42,758 nt of DNA from positions 1 through 42,758 of the forward strand of contig JBAXPW010000003.1 in assembly GCA_037132015.1 (NCBI GenBank), given 5' to 3'. Under the pieces are notes generated by a model. That model was not told the origin of the DNA. It worked only from the letters and a program-made list of their open reading frames with translations, and did not search any database. A program made the position numbers and the translations under genes. Within the stretch, counting starts at the first letter, position 1; every line of letters starts with the position of its first letter. Shown piece by piece: positions 6,838 through 16,260 of this stretch. The DNA is from JBAXPW01 sp037132015 (GTDB taxonomy: Bacteria; Patescibacteriota; Microgenomatia; UBA1406; GWC2-37-13).

Positions 6838-9800
6838 TTATTGTTCTTGATATATTATACCTAGATTCGGAAAGACAATACTTGTTTTAGGTTGATAATA
6901 TAAGCCCTTTGAGATACCATACATGACTGAAGGTAAAATTATTGTATCTGTCTGAGAATTTGAATAAAAATATACAAACTCATCTGAATATTCCGTAGGC
7001 GTCGTATAACCTGACACATAATTTACACCAGATGGATATATATTTTTTAGAATACTATCATATTGGGGGCTATTCATATCAGATTGATTCAAATACATCA
7101 TATTGGAAGGAATAAAATTAACATTCAAGAAGCTACTGCGCAAACCGCTTGAATCTTTTTTTAACGTAATTGGTGATGATGCTTTAATTTCAATGACTCC
7201 TGTTTCTCCCGGATTAATATTAGAAATATTTTTTCCTTCTAATGAACGATAGGTTCGAGAAATTTTATCATCAAACATTATAGCTCTGTTAAGTGGTAAT
7301 TGATCAATTCGATAATCAAGTTGGGAAACAGCTAAATATACAGGAATATCTGAATTTGAAACTACCTTGATATGGATATTTCCATCTGTAGAGGTTGTGG
7401 GCATTATCTGATCAAATTTTGAGTATAGATAATATGAACTATCTTTGGAATTAAATATGCTCTTATCATTGAATAATAACTCATAATCGGGTTGTGAAAA
7501 GGAATATTTTTTTCTCACTATATGTTTGAGACCTGTTAACATGGTTATATTTTCAGAAGAATACAAATTAGAACTATTATCATCAGATACTAATCCGCGT
7601 ATGACTTTATCAGCCTCTGCTTCAGTTCCTTTTTCTACTACAGTTAGTGCTGGCAAAATTTTAAGGAATACTGAATTTTCATTGTTCCAGACGTATCTAT
7701 CATCAGCGCTTCTAACTGCCATTGATCGTAATTGTTGGGTACCAGATACCAATCCTTTTCGTATCTTTATTGCAGTACAATTTATTGTAGTTTCTGCGAC
7801 TTTTTCACAAGGCAGATTTGCATCAAAAAATGACTGGAGAACAATCTCATCATTTGAGTTATTTCGTGATATCTTAGCATCTATCACACCAATTTTTGCT
7901 CGCTCTATTAGCGAAGATATTCCTACAAAATCTTTAAAAACTTGATACGACTTTAATTCTTGCAATCCAAGAGTTGTCAAGTATGTAGTTATAGCATCAG
8001 ATTCATCTGGATCATATGGACTCTTCATCCAATATAGACCATTATTTACATCAACTTTTTCAGTTAATAGTTGAGCATACATTTCACGTATATCATTTTT
8101 ATAACTTGCATACGGGAAATATCGAGGATCAATGTTACCGATATATCCTTGACCCACCGCATATCCATATGACCAAATATATAACCCTCGACTCACGCCA
8201 GTTTGACTCGTTCTTGATCGTTGATACTTATTATCAAGTTGGTATTCTTCCTTTCCTAATAGTATATGTGCAGGATGAGTATTGGCTGATATATGAATCA
8301 TATTAGCATCCAATTGAGGATACTTACTTTGCAGATCAATTGAGGTATTTGATTCAACAGCTGTCCATCCACCTTGTACTGAACCTTTTGGTAACACCAA
8401 TATCTTTGTTAATACAGAATCAACCGAAGTTCCATTTTCAAATACATCAAATTTTAATTCAATATTTTTTGTATCTTTTACATCGTAGTCAAAAAAAACA
8501 TTTTTGTATTCCCCTGCTGGAATCTGTATATTTTGTGAACTATTATAGTTTGATGATTTTATTTGTAAAGAAACATCAAGTAATACTGGCCTATCCTTTG
8601 TATTTTGTATCAATGCTGATAATTGTGGTTTATCTCCTTCAAAAATAAATTGTGGAACAGATGGAATAATTACAATATCCTTTTTTGCTATAACTTCAGC
8701 AAATCCTTGACCAACTAAGGAATCTTTAGTATTTGCAACAGCATATGCGGTGAATGTCGTCGCATTATCTGGTAATTTAATCGATACAGTCGCAACTCCA
8801 TTTTCATCAGTTTGAATGTGAGGATTCCAATAGGCAGAGTCAGCAAAATTTTGACGAGGAGAAGGACCTTTTTCATTATGTACATATATTCCAGATGCAA
8901 AATAAGTATGTGTCTTTTCAGTTGTAAAGTTATAGACAACAAACCGACCAGTGTGATGAGAAATTTTTGTAACGCGAATTATATTTCCATCAACACCTAC
9001 TACTTCATCTCCGACTTGAATCTCACTTGCTTGTTTCCATTCTTTATTTACATAGATTCTATGAATTGGAGTAACCTTAATCGTTTCATTTATCGTCAAA
9101 TATTCAGAAACTATGTGTCTAAATGTACGAGTTACAACATCTGGTATTAAAATATTTACGGATGGAGAAATCCTTGATAAGACAACATCACCAACATTTA
9201 TATTTTCAATTATTTTGTCTGCGCCATTGTTCATTTTAATTGGAGTTCCTTCAAGAAAACATCCACCTCCTCCTCCAGCGCTGTCCCTAAATATTCCCGT
9301 TGTCGAATCAATTTCTGAAACATATAAACTTGCATAAATCGGATAAAATGTATCATAAATATTTGTCGAAATCTTTCCTATCTGCAATACAGCTGAATCA
9401 ATAAGAGACAAAGATACATCGGCAGAAATTGGTTTATTATCTTTTGTCAGTGTTTTTATAGTAGCATTGACCGTATCCCCCGGTTTAACCATTCCTTTAT
9501 CAAAAGATATTGATGTAGAGATTTGTTTATCCTTAAAATAAATTGGAATTTGTATTAATTCGCGCACCACTTGCCCATCAAAAACACTTGAAATATGAAA
9601 TCCTAATGGTAGTCCTTGATCTTTAGCAATTGGAACTGAAAAAGTATATGAGTTTTGCCCAATATTCTCAATCGTTGCTTGTAAAATTTTTGGAGAAGTA
9701 AACATCCCTCTATTACTACTTGTTGTCGAAAGCGTAACAAATCCATCACTCATCAGAAATGATGAGTTCATTTGAATTCTTGCAGTTTCACCCGGTTTAT

Positions 9801-12015
9801 AAATTTCTTTATCTAATGACAAATTAATCCGTTGAACATTTGGAATAGTTGACTGAACAATATCCCCTACTATTATCTGTTGTCTTATAAGAACAATATT
9901 TTCACGCTCATCAATAGATTGAGCTGTTAATTCGTATCGTCCTTTCTCAACTTTTTCATAATTAAAATGGGCAGAACCTAAATCATTTGTTGTAACAGAT
10001 TGAGATGCAACTTTCTCACGAGTAGTGTCATTTGTTAATTTTTCCAATGCCAACTCGATTGTTTTATTCGAAATTGGGTTTCGAGGATTATGATGATCGA
10101 GACTCAAGATATCGCCAGAAATTCCTTTTTCTGTATCAGCAGAAATACCTTCAAAAAAAAGTCCAATTGTTCCTTTATGTACTAATAAGGCAATTTTTCC
10201 AAATGAGGGAGAAGCTCCAATTTTAGGAGTTATTTCAACAAGTAAAACCTGACTTTTCTCATATTTTTTGAGATCGGTAGAAAATGACAGAATTGCCTTG
10301 CCATCCCCATCAAACGCGCCACTTCCCGATATTAGCTCTGTACCTCCGCCATAATAATTTACATATATATCTGTCAGGGATTCAATTGATCTATCTTGTT
10401 CTTCAGAAAATTCATTTGAAATAATTCGAAAATTAAATGGCGTATTTACAAGAGGTTGTCCATAAAGAGATGTCGCTGAGACCTTGAGTTCGGCAGTATC
10501 TTTACTAATATATTCAATTTTATCTGCTGTTACTTTAACTTCAAGATCAGGTTTTTTATATGCTTGAACATTTATTCCATAATAGTGAATCTGATCAAAT
10601 GTGCCTTTATCATTTTTTGAGGCAATGACAATTTGTGGATAAGCACCTATCATATTTTTTGGTAATTGCACTGTTTGAGTAATTGTGCCATTCTCATCTG
10701 GAGTAGTTAGTTGGTATTTAGAATCTGGTATACTGCCACTTCCCGTAAAAAAAGCTATATATAATGGATTTTTATATACCTCATATTTCCCGTTATTTCG
10801 TGTGCGAAGTATCGCTTTGTAATTTACTTTATCCCCAGGTCTATAAATTGGTCTATCAGTGTAGGAATAAATAATAGGAATTTCTGAAACACGAGTAATA
10901 TAATTTGGTGTATACACTATTGATGTCTCCTCTCCTTGTTGGGAAACGATCAGATCAACCTGTGATCCATTTTTCAGATGATATAAACCATCTTGATTAG
11001 TAACACCTTCATCAACTTTCGTTGAAACATTTTGTAATGAATACAATGCAACATTTGCATTTGGTATTCGTTTGCCTGTCTCTGAATCGGTATTCCATAC
11101 GTATATTTCCTGATTATCTATTTGCGCAACCGAAATATGATTTGAAACACTCACAAAAAATTCATCTTTTCCATACTTATTTCCTACTGTTAAATAATAG
11201 ATACCCGGCTTATCAAAAGCAGGCATCTCGATTTGCGGTTGTTGGTTTGTGTATTGAACATTTATATCATATGTCTGTGCATTATTTGTATTTATTAAAC
11301 TTGTATCGTAAAGAAATGAATTTGATAGTCCATATGTAAAATATGCAAGAACATTATCTACTGTAGCTTTTGAAACAGATAATTTATATACTTCTGAAAC
11401 ATTTATTTTTGAAGAATATAAATTCACCCTAGCTTTTTTTCCGGGTGAAACACTGATAAGTTTCTTCTCTAATTCGAGAGTGAACCGAGGATCTTTCAAT
11501 GTTTTGAAATGAATAACTTCATCATCCTTAAAAGTATTTCCAACCGTAGACCGAATCTGTTTTGCAATTGTAATAGTATAATTTGTATCATACACAAACG
11601 GCTTATATAGTCCTTCTGAATTGGATTGAGATGAAGGTACAAAAGAAACAGCATATCCATTGGGTTCTATTATCCACTTTCCATTTACTAAAGGTTTTAT
11701 TGAAAAAATATTATTTATTTCATCATTAGAAGCGTTTATTTTTTGAGAGAATACAAATGTTGGAATACCATTAACTGAAAAATCATTCTGATACCACCGC
11801 GGAGAAAGATCTGTTAATTCAAATGTTCCAATATCTTTTGGACTCAATGTTTCTTTTACTAACTGTTCAAACTTGTAAACAGCATTTTTATTAAAAAAAA
11901 CATAAAATCCTGAAAAAATGACAACAATCACAAATATGGTAATTAAACTATACAAAAATTTATTGAGAGCAAATGGTTTTTTTGGAGATGATTCGATTTC
12001 TTTGATATCCGTCAT
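6838..12015 (-). CDS. Alpha-2-macroglobulin-family protein with an inserted Hint domain
   Basis: 1,725 residues. An N-terminal membrane helix (about 17-41) anchors a large extracytoplasmic protein. It contains MG-type beta-sandwich domains, including the YTDRPIYRPGDKVNYKA motif, and later FADSAYWNPHIQ, the segment that follows the bait region in bacterial relatives. Bacterial macroglobulins are thought to trap foreign proteases at the cell envelope. Two features are unusual. First, the thioester motif (CxEQ) is absent, so covalent trapping is not expected. Second, a 129-residue Hint domain (residues 919-1047) lies exactly between a Gly-rich run and the AYWNP segment. The start is taken at the ATG at 12015: a -10-like TATACA lies 7 nt upstream, and an in-frame TTG at 12021 is less likely. 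It is transcribed alone, divergent from the SPFH gene. Confidence 0.88.
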   Translation of the reverse strand: MTDIKEIESSPKKPFALNKFLYSLITIFVIVVIFSGFYVFFNKNAVYKFEQLVKETLSPKDIGTFELTDLSPRWYQNDFSVNGIPTFVFSQKINASNDEINNIFSIKPLVNGKWIIEPNGYAVSFVPSSQSNSEGLYKPFVYDTNYTITIAKQIRSTVGNTFKDDEVIHFKTLKDPRFTLELEKKLISVSPGKKARVNLYSSKINVSEVYKLSVSKATVDNVLAYFTYGLSNSFLYDTSLINTNNAQTYDINVQYTNQQPQIEMPAFDKPGIYYLTVGNKYGKDEFFVSVSNHISVAQIDNQEIYVWNTDSETGKRIPNANVALYSLQNVSTKVDEGVTNQDGLYHLKNGSQVDLIVSQQGEETSIVYTPNYITRVSEIPIIYSYTDRPIYRPGDKVNYKAILRTRNNGKYEVYKNPLYIAFFTGSGSIPDSKYQLTTPDENGTITQTVQLPKNMIGAYPQIVIASKNDKGTFDQIHYYGINVQAYKKPDLEVKVTADKIEYISKDTAELKVSATSLYGQPLVNTPFNFRIISNEFSEEQDRSIESLTDIYVNYYGGGTELISGSGAFDGDGKAILSFSTDLKKYEKSQVLLVEITPKIGASPSFGKIALLVHKGTIGLFFEGISADTEKGISGDILSLDHHNPRNPISNKTIELALEKLTNDTTREKVASQSVTTNDLGSAHFNYEKVEKGRYELTAQSIDERENIVLIRQQIIVGDIVQSTIPNVQRINLSLDKEIYKPGETARIQMNSSFLMSDGFVTLSTTSSNRGMFTSPKILQATIENIGQNSYTFSVPIAKDQGLPLGFHISSVFDGQVVRELIQIPIYFKDKQISTSISFDKGMVKPGDTVNATIKTLTKDNKPISADVSLSLIDSAVLQIGKISTNIYDTFYPIYASLYVSEIDSTTGIFRDSAGGGGGCFLEGTPIKMNNGADKIIENINVGDVVLSRISPSVNILIPDVVTRTFRHIVSEYLTINETIKVTPIHRIYVNKEWKQASEIQVGDEVVGVDGNIIRVTKISHHTGRFVVYNFTTEKTHTYFASGIYVHNEKGPSPRQNFADSAYWNPHIQTDENGVATVSIKLPDNATTFTAYAVANTKDSLVGQGFAEVIAKKDIVIIPSVPQFIFEGDKPQLSALIQNTKDRPVLLDVSLQIKSSNYNSSQNIQIPAGEYKNVFFDYDVKDTKNIELKFDVFENGTSVDSVLTKILVLPKGSVQGGWTAVESNTSIDLQSKYPQLDANMIHISANTHPAHILLGKEEYQLDNKYQRSRTSQTGVSRGLYIWSYGYAVGQGYIGNIDPRYFPYASYKNDIREMYAQLLTEKVDVNNGLYWMKSPYDPDESDAITTYLTTLGLQELKSYQVFKDFVGISSLIERAKIGVIDAKISRNNSNDEIVLQSFFDANLPCEKVAETTINCTAIKIRKGLVSGTQQLRSMAVRSADDRYVWNNENSVFLKILPALTVVEKGTEAEADKVIRGLVSDDNSSNLYSSENITMLTGLKHIVRKKYSFSQPDYELLFNDKSIFNSKDSSYYLYSKFDQIMPTTSTDGNIHIKVVSNSDIPVYLAVSQLDYRIDQLPLNRAIMFDDKISRTYRSLEGKNISNINPGETGVIEIKASSPITLKKDSSGLRSSFLNVNFIPSNMMYLNQSDMNSPQYDSILKNIYPSGVNYVSGYTTPTEYSDEFVYFYSNSQTDTIILPSVMYGISKGLYYQPKTSIVFPNLGIIYQEQ
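8875..9261 (-). other. Hint (intein-like autoprocessing) domain inside the macroglobulin
   Basis: The domain begins at a Cys right after five Gly (GGGGG-CFLEGTPI, block A). It has TPIHRI in block B with the expected Thr and His (domain positions 64 and 67), and it ends with a block F/G stretch finishing GIYVHN (His128, Asn129). These are the residues for N-terminal N-S acyl shift and C-terminal Asn cyclisation. No homing endonuclease is present. The residue after Asn is Glu rather than Cys, Ser or Thr, so normal protein splicing is not expected. Cleavage at one or both ends, as in bacterial intein-like domains, is more likely. Activity is an inference. Confidence 0.85.
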
Positions 12016-12022
12016 ATTCAAT

Positions 12023-12028
12023 TGTATA
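12023..12028 (-). promoter_or_regulatory. -10-like TATACA for the macroglobulin gene
   Basis: On the minus strand TATACA ends 7 nt before the ATG at 12015, the same arrangement as at smpB and mscL. It overlaps the spacing needed by the TTG at 12021, so it favours the ATG. Confidence 0.45.
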
Positions 12029-12056
12029 ATCTATATAGAGATAGTCAAGTAAGGCA

Positions 12057-12083
12057 TTGACTACAATATGTATTTTATAATAT
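12057..12083 (+). promoter_or_regulatory. Probable promoter of the SPFH gene
   Basis: TTGACT (12057-12062) lies 15 nt before TAATAT (12078-12083), with an overlapping TATAAT at 12076. The predicted RNA start falls a few nt before the ATG at 12096. Confidence 0.45.
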
Positions 12084-12095
12084 TCAAATTTTTAT

Positions 12096-12848
12096 ATGGA
12101 AATATTAATTTTTTTGGTCATAGCTTTGGTTGTAATCATTCCTTTTATACTGAGGATACTTGTTATCGTAGATCAATACGAACGCGGAATCGTACTTACA
12201 CTCGGAACATACTCCTACACACTTCAACCCGGACTAAAAATTCTCATTCCAATTATTCAACGAGTGATCAAGGTTGATATGCGCATTCGCACAACAGATA
12301 TTCCTCAACAAGAAGTAATAACAAAGGATAACGTCCCTGTTGGAATAAATGCAGTTGTTTACTTTTCAGTCATAAAACCTGAAGATGCTATACTCAAAAT
12401 TCAGGACTACACATATGCAGTTGCTCAATATGCTCAAACTGCACTTCGTGATGTGATTGGTGGAGTTGAATTAGATGGACTTCTCACTGAGCGTCAAAAA
12501 ATTGCTGATGAAATAAAAAAGATCGTTGATCTTGAAACTTCAGAATGGGGAGTTGATGTATCAGCAATCAAAATTCAAGATATTGAAGTACCAGCAGATA
12601 TGAAACGTGTTATGGCAAAACAAGCTGAGGCAGAACGTGAACGACGCGCAACAATCATTCGTGCTCAAGGAGAACTGACAGCAGCTGAAAACTTAAATAA
12701 AGCAATGAGTTTGCTTTCCCAAAGTGGAGCAATTTCTTTACGCACACTTCAGACTATTGAATCAACAACAGCTAATCCATCAACAACAACTATCTTTGCG
12801 CTTCCAATTGAAATTATAGAAGGATTTAGAAAAATATCAGGAAAATAA
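12096..12848 (+). CDS. SPFH/band 7 (slipin-like) membrane protein
   Basis: 250 residues. One N-terminal membrane helix (about 2-22) is followed by the SPFH core with its typical openings: VIVDQYERGIVLTLG, PGLKILIPIIQRV and RIRTTDIPQQEVITKDNVPV. The C-terminal part holds KRVMAKQAEAERERRA and a helical oligomerisation segment. Length and order match bacterial slipins and stomatins, which form ring oligomers on the cytoplasmic membrane and often regulate membrane proteases or channels. The usual partner, an NfeD/clp-type membrane protease gene, is not next to it, so its partner is unknown. The gene is alone on its strand, between the macroglobulin and transporter genes. A clear terminator is not seen downstream. 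Confidence 0.9.
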   Translation: MEILIFLVIALVVIIPFILRILVIVDQYERGIVLTLGTYSYTLQPGLKILIPIIQRVIKVDMRIRTTDIPQQEVITKDNVPVGINAVVYFSVIKPEDAILKIQDYTYAVAQYAQTALRDVIGGVELDGLLTERQKIADEIKKIVDLETSEWGVDVSAIKIQDIEVPADMKRVMAKQAEAERERRATIIRAQGELTAAENLNKAMSLLSQSGAISLRTLQTIESTTANPSTTTIFALPIEIIEGFRKISGK

Positions 12849-12980
12849 TTAAGTTGGTAGTTGGTAGTAAAGGATATAAAATAGTGTTAATGATGTCAAA
12901 GATTTGCTTAGATTATTTTATAAGCCACACAACTACAAGCTAGAAAGCTATGCACCTAAAAGCCCTTATGGTGCTTATAT

Positions 12981-14249
12981 TTATTTAAAAAATATACTCG
13001 ATATTACTGTGAAGATAGATGCTAAACCTATTACTACTGTGCCTCCGATTGCAAACCATTTTTGAAAAGAATTGTTAGTAAACTTACCCATGATGTTTTT
13101 ATTATTTGTAAACTTTATCAAAAAATAAAATATAGGAGGTAACGCCATAGCATTTAATATCTGGGATGCTACTGCAATCTGAAACAAATTTACTGAAGGA
13201 AGTAATACAATAAAAAAAGCAATTATCAACTGAAATAAAAACATCAAATAAAATGGCTTACTATTTTTGTAAGACGTATCAAGGCTACCACTTAGTCCAA
13301 AAAATTCTGAGAACGCATATGTAGTTGATAAACTCACAATCACAATACCCATGAATCCTGCATTCATGATACCAAATGCAAACAACATCGCTGCAAGTTT
13401 CCCTGCAAATGGCTCTATTGCCATTGCTGCTTTTTCACCTGAATCTAATGAAATATTGTTTATGTAAAGTGTTGCAGCTGTTGCAACAATCATAAAAAAT
13501 GAGAAAAAATCAGTTAAAAATGCACTAAAATAGATTTCAAATTGAGAAAATCGTAATTTTGCTGTATCTATTTTTTTATCCAATCCAAAACTACTTATAA
13601 AAAACTGTCCCCATGGGGTAATGGTAGTTCCAAGAACACCAAGACCAATAATAATATAGTCTTTCATATACGAACCCGTAAAAGTAAAGCCTTGGGGCCA
13701 AACGAGATTTTTTGTTGCCAAACCCCAATCTGGATTTGATTTAAAGGCCGAGAATATATAAGCCAAATAAAATAAACTAGATACGAGCATAATATTCTGA
13801 GTTAGTTTGTAATTTCCCTTTGTTACAAAAATAAATGTGAAAACAATCATAAAAATAACAAGAGGAAGTGCGGGTAAATTTAACATCGTCGCAGTAATCT
13901 TAAATGCAGCTACATCAACAACTATTGTAGCCAAATTAGCTACCAATAAACATACAAAAATAAATAATGAGGCTCCAATGCCATGGTATTCACGTATCAA
14001 ATCTGCAAGCCCTCTTCGACTAACTAGACTCAAGCGCATACCCATTTCTTGAGTTACACCAAGAAGAATTGTAACAATAGGTAATACAAATAAAATTGGA
14101 TATCCTAATTTAGCTCCTGATATTGCATAGGTTGCAACACCTGAAGCATCATTATCAGCCATCGCTGTAATAGTGGCTGGTCCAAAAATTGTCAAAAATA
14201 TAAGAATTTTTGTACGATATTTTACAAATAATTGTGAAATGTTATTCAT
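12981..14249 (-). CDS. NRAMP-family divalent metal transporter, NRMT-like (probably Mg2+)
   Basis: 422 residues, about 11 membrane helices, NRAMP/SLC11 fold. In helix 1 the canonical DPGN is DASG (Asp34 to Gly37). In helix 6 the canonical MPH is TPW (Thr211 in TTITPWGQF). Loss of the Met ligand, which selects for Mn2+ and Fe2+, and retention of Asp is the pattern described for NRAMP-related magnesium transporters. The start overlaps the end of the MgtE-sensor gene by 8 nt (ATGAATAA), so translation is probably coupled. The sensor context supports Mg2+ as substrate; this is inference, since the family also carries Mn2+ and Fe2+. The gene ends in TAA. The 132 nt after it show a weak GCACC/GGTGC hairpin but no good terminator. 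Confidence 0.88.
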   Translation of the reverse strand: MNNISQLFVKYRTKILIFLTIFGPATITAMADNDASGVATYAISGAKLGYPILFVLPIVTILLGVTQEMGMRLSLVSRRGLADLIREYHGIGASLFIFVCLLVANLATIVVDVAAFKITATMLNLPALPLVIFMIVFTFIFVTKGNYKLTQNIMLVSSLFYLAYIFSAFKSNPDWGLATKNLVWPQGFTFTGSYMKDYIIIGLGVLGTTITPWGQFFISSFGLDKKIDTAKLRFSQFEIYFSAFLTDFFSFFMIVATAATLYINNISLDSGEKAAMAIEPFAGKLAAMLFAFGIMNAGFMGIVIVSLSTTYAFSEFFGLSGSLDTSYKNSKPFYLMFLFQLIIAFFIVLLPSVNLFQIAVASQILNAMALPPIFYFLIKFTNNKNIMGKFTNNSFQKWFAIGGTVVIGLASIFTVISSIFFK

Positions 14250-15471
14250 ATAATTCCCTCAATATAATATCCGACACATCATCAATAGTAACCACACCTA
14301 ATACTTTTTTACTTTTATCTAATACGGGCAATGCGTTCAAATTATATTTTAACATCTGTTTAATTGCAATATCGATTGGTGTAGTCAAACGAATCTCTAT
14401 AACATTTTGATTCATAAACTTATAGATAGGGGTATCTTTTTGTTGCGCCACTACTTCTGATAAGTGTACTACACCTACAAGTTGCTCTTCTTGATTTAGA
14501 GCATAAAGTATTGAAATTATATTTCCTTCTTTTTTATGAATAATATAATTATCTAATGCTTCTTTTGCAGTAATAACCGAAGAAACGCATAGACATTCCG
14601 TAGTCATACGTCTTCCAACAGACGTTTTGGTATATTCTAATAGTTTTTTAACTTCCTTTTGCTTTTTTGCTGATAATAGGTTAAGAATCTCTTCACGACG
14701 AATTTTTGTTAAAGTCATCAAAATATCAACAATATCATCATCATCAAATAAATCGATAAATTGAACTGCTTCTTGAGGTGTCCATTGTTGAAATATCTCT
14801 CGTTTATAAGTAATATTCAAATTCTTAATAACTTTTGTAGCATGTTTTTTATCCATTTGTGAGATAAATCCTTTTACATTTTCTATACTCGTTTTCTCAA
14901 GATAATCTGCTAAATCTTCTGGATGAATTGTCTTCAACTTTTCTTGTTCTGTTTTGAGATGAACTCGTCCATCAGCAAGATCAATAGGTTGAAGATCTGC
15001 CCAAGATAAGAAACTTGAAGAAAAATGAATATCAAATACATGTAAAAATTTTGCTATAGAATCCTCTAGTTTAAGTCTTCGTAATAGTCCAGCTATCCCT
15101 ATATCAACACCGATTATATATGGAGCTATCGCATTATCAACTATCTTTTCCTGAATAATAACATCATTCACTCGAACAACTTTATTTTTCCCTAGATCAA
15201 TTATTTGTTTATCAAGTAAATTAGCTCCAATTTCAACCTCATCATTTGCAATTGTAGATGTGTGAAAATCGTGATCTACCACAACATCTTGATTAAATTT
15301 CTTGATGTATTTCGTAGGAATAATCTGCATCTTATTCCTATTATTTTTCATTACAATTTTAGTGATATTTGGATATCCTGAAGTGAGAAAAACGAGGTCG
15401 CTTAATTCACCAATTTTTGTATTAGTATCAGAATAAATTTGTTTGTTTCGCTGTTGAGAATAGTACAACAT
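14242..15471 (-). CDS. Detached MgtE-type Mg2+ sensor: PRC-like, MgtE_N and CBS domains
   Basis: 409 residues, soluble. Residues about 20-160 look like PRC-barrel modules (IGELSDLVFLTSGYP, then DLGKNKVVRVNDV). Residues about 175-275 are an MgtE N-domain superhelix, opening HPEDLADYLEKTS and containing acidic LFDDDDIVDIL. Residues about 285-405 are a CBS pair (MTTECLCVSS, later NALPVLDKSKKVLGVVTIDDV). In MgtE channels these cytosolic parts bind Mg2+ and close the pore. Here the MgtE membrane domain is missing and the next gene, overlapping by 8 nt, encodes an NRAMP-like carrier. The simplest reading is a separate regulatory subunit for that carrier. Such CBS-plus-NRAMP neighbours occur in other bacteria, but I cannot say how well they are studied. 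ATG start; no strong promoter seen. Confidence 0.85.
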   Translation of the reverse strand: MLYYSQQRNKQIYSDTNTKIGELSDLVFLTSGYPNITKIVMKNNRNKMQIIPTKYIKKFNQDVVVDHDFHTSTIANDEVEIGANLLDKQIIDLGKNKVVRVNDVIIQEKIVDNAIAPYIIGVDIGIAGLLRRLKLEDSIAKFLHVFDIHFSSSFLSWADLQPIDLADGRVHLKTEQEKLKTIHPEDLADYLEKTSIENVKGFISQMDKKHATKVIKNLNITYKREIFQQWTPQEAVQFIDLFDDDDIVDILMTLTKIRREEILNLLSAKKQKEVKKLLEYTKTSVGRRMTTECLCVSSVITAKEALDNYIIHKKEGNIISILYALNQEEQLVGVVHLSEVVAQQKDTPIYKFMNQNVIEIRLTTPIDIAIKQMLKYNLNALPVLDKSKKVLGVVTIDDVSDIILRELYE

Positions 15472-15519
15472 ATAATTCTCATCATAATATACTTTTGATA
15501 AGAAATATATAAGAAGATT

Positions 15520-16197
15520 TTATTTTATTTCTTTTAAAAAATTATTCGCGAGTTCGTCAACATTATTCGTAGCACTATAAAAATCCTTCCATACAACAAC
15601 AATACTTGCGTTATTAAAAATAGCGCGTTGAACCTCTCGAGGAGTATCCCCTCCTGCAATTGAAATCATGACATTATATAAGGAAAGAACTTTATTTATC
15701 TGAACATAAGGAATAGATTTATCCTTATTATATGTTTCTTCATCAACACCTCTATGTAACAAAACTACATCAGGTTTTTTCTTTATATTTCGTAATACTT
15801 GTATCGGAAATTCGACATTCATCATATCGATCATACTGTCCATCTGATATTTTTCACATGCTGAAATAAAAACATTTACAGTTTCTGGAGGTGCCAAACC
15901 CATGCAAATCACGCCTGATGCTCCCGCTTCTTTTGCCATCTTAACCTCCATTTCTGCACGATCTATCGTTTTAAGATCTGCTACCAAATAAGGGTATAAT
16001 CCACTTCCCCAAAGACGACGATACCATGAGTTATAAAGTAGAGTAACTCCTGACATTCCATACTGCTTAATAAAAGGAGTTCCAGCTTCAATTAAAATTC
16101 TATCACTCACTGGAAGTCGAGATATTATATGCAATCCGTCATTCAATGAGGAATTTATGGCTATTTGTAAATATCTTTTTTTTGGTGAAAGAATCAT
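15520..16197 (-). CDS. OMP-decarboxylase-superfamily enzyme (HUMPS/KGPDC-like)
   Basis: 225 residues, a predicted TIM barrel. The superfamily signature D-x-K-x-x-D appears as ADLKTID in the second strand, followed by AKEAGASGVICMG and later strands VLLHRGVDEET and ISIAGGDTP. This suite decarboxylates orotidine or ketogulonate phosphates, or makes and cleaves hexulose phosphate with formaldehyde. Overall similarity favours the hexulose-phosphate synthase side over pyrimidine OMP decarboxylase, and no pyrimidine gene lies nearby. The exact substrate cannot be fixed. The ATG at 16197 is chosen because a TATACT box (16204-16209) ends 6 nt upstream. An in-frame upstream ATG at 16254 would add an unlikely Tyr- and Ile-rich tail. 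Confidence 0.75.
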   Translation of the reverse strand: MILSPKKRYLQIAINSSLNDGLHIISRLPVSDRILIEAGTPFIKQYGMSGVTLLYNSWYRRLWGSGLYPYLVADLKTIDRAEMEVKMAKEAGASGVICMGLAPPETVNVFISACEKYQMDSMIDMMNVEFPIQVLRNIKKKPDVVLLHRGVDEETYNKDKSIPYVQINKVLSLYNVMISIAGGDTPREVQRAIFNNASIVVVWKDFYSATNNVDELANNFLKEIK

Positions 16198-16203
16198 AAT
16201 GAT

Positions 16204-16209
16204 AGTATA
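16204..16209 (-). promoter_or_regulatory. -10 box TATACT for the HUMPS-like gene
   Basis: TATACT on the minus strand ends 6 nt before the ATG at 16197, a leaderless arrangement. No strong -35 box; TTTATA lies 17 nt upstream. Confidence 0.5.
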
Positions 16210-16260
16210 TAGTATGATGTATAGAGTATAAAGTCTAAAAACATCTTTAATCAATCGTCT

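Noticed and set aside
8875..9261. A true splicing intein in the macroglobulin
   Set aside because: The residue after the terminal Asn is Glu, not Cys, Ser or Thr, and no homing endonuclease is present, so canonical splicing is not expected.
12849..12980. Riboswitch or terminator after the NRAMP-like gene
   Set aside because: A GCACC/GGTGC stem exists but has a large loop and no T run, and no known riboswitch core was recognised.
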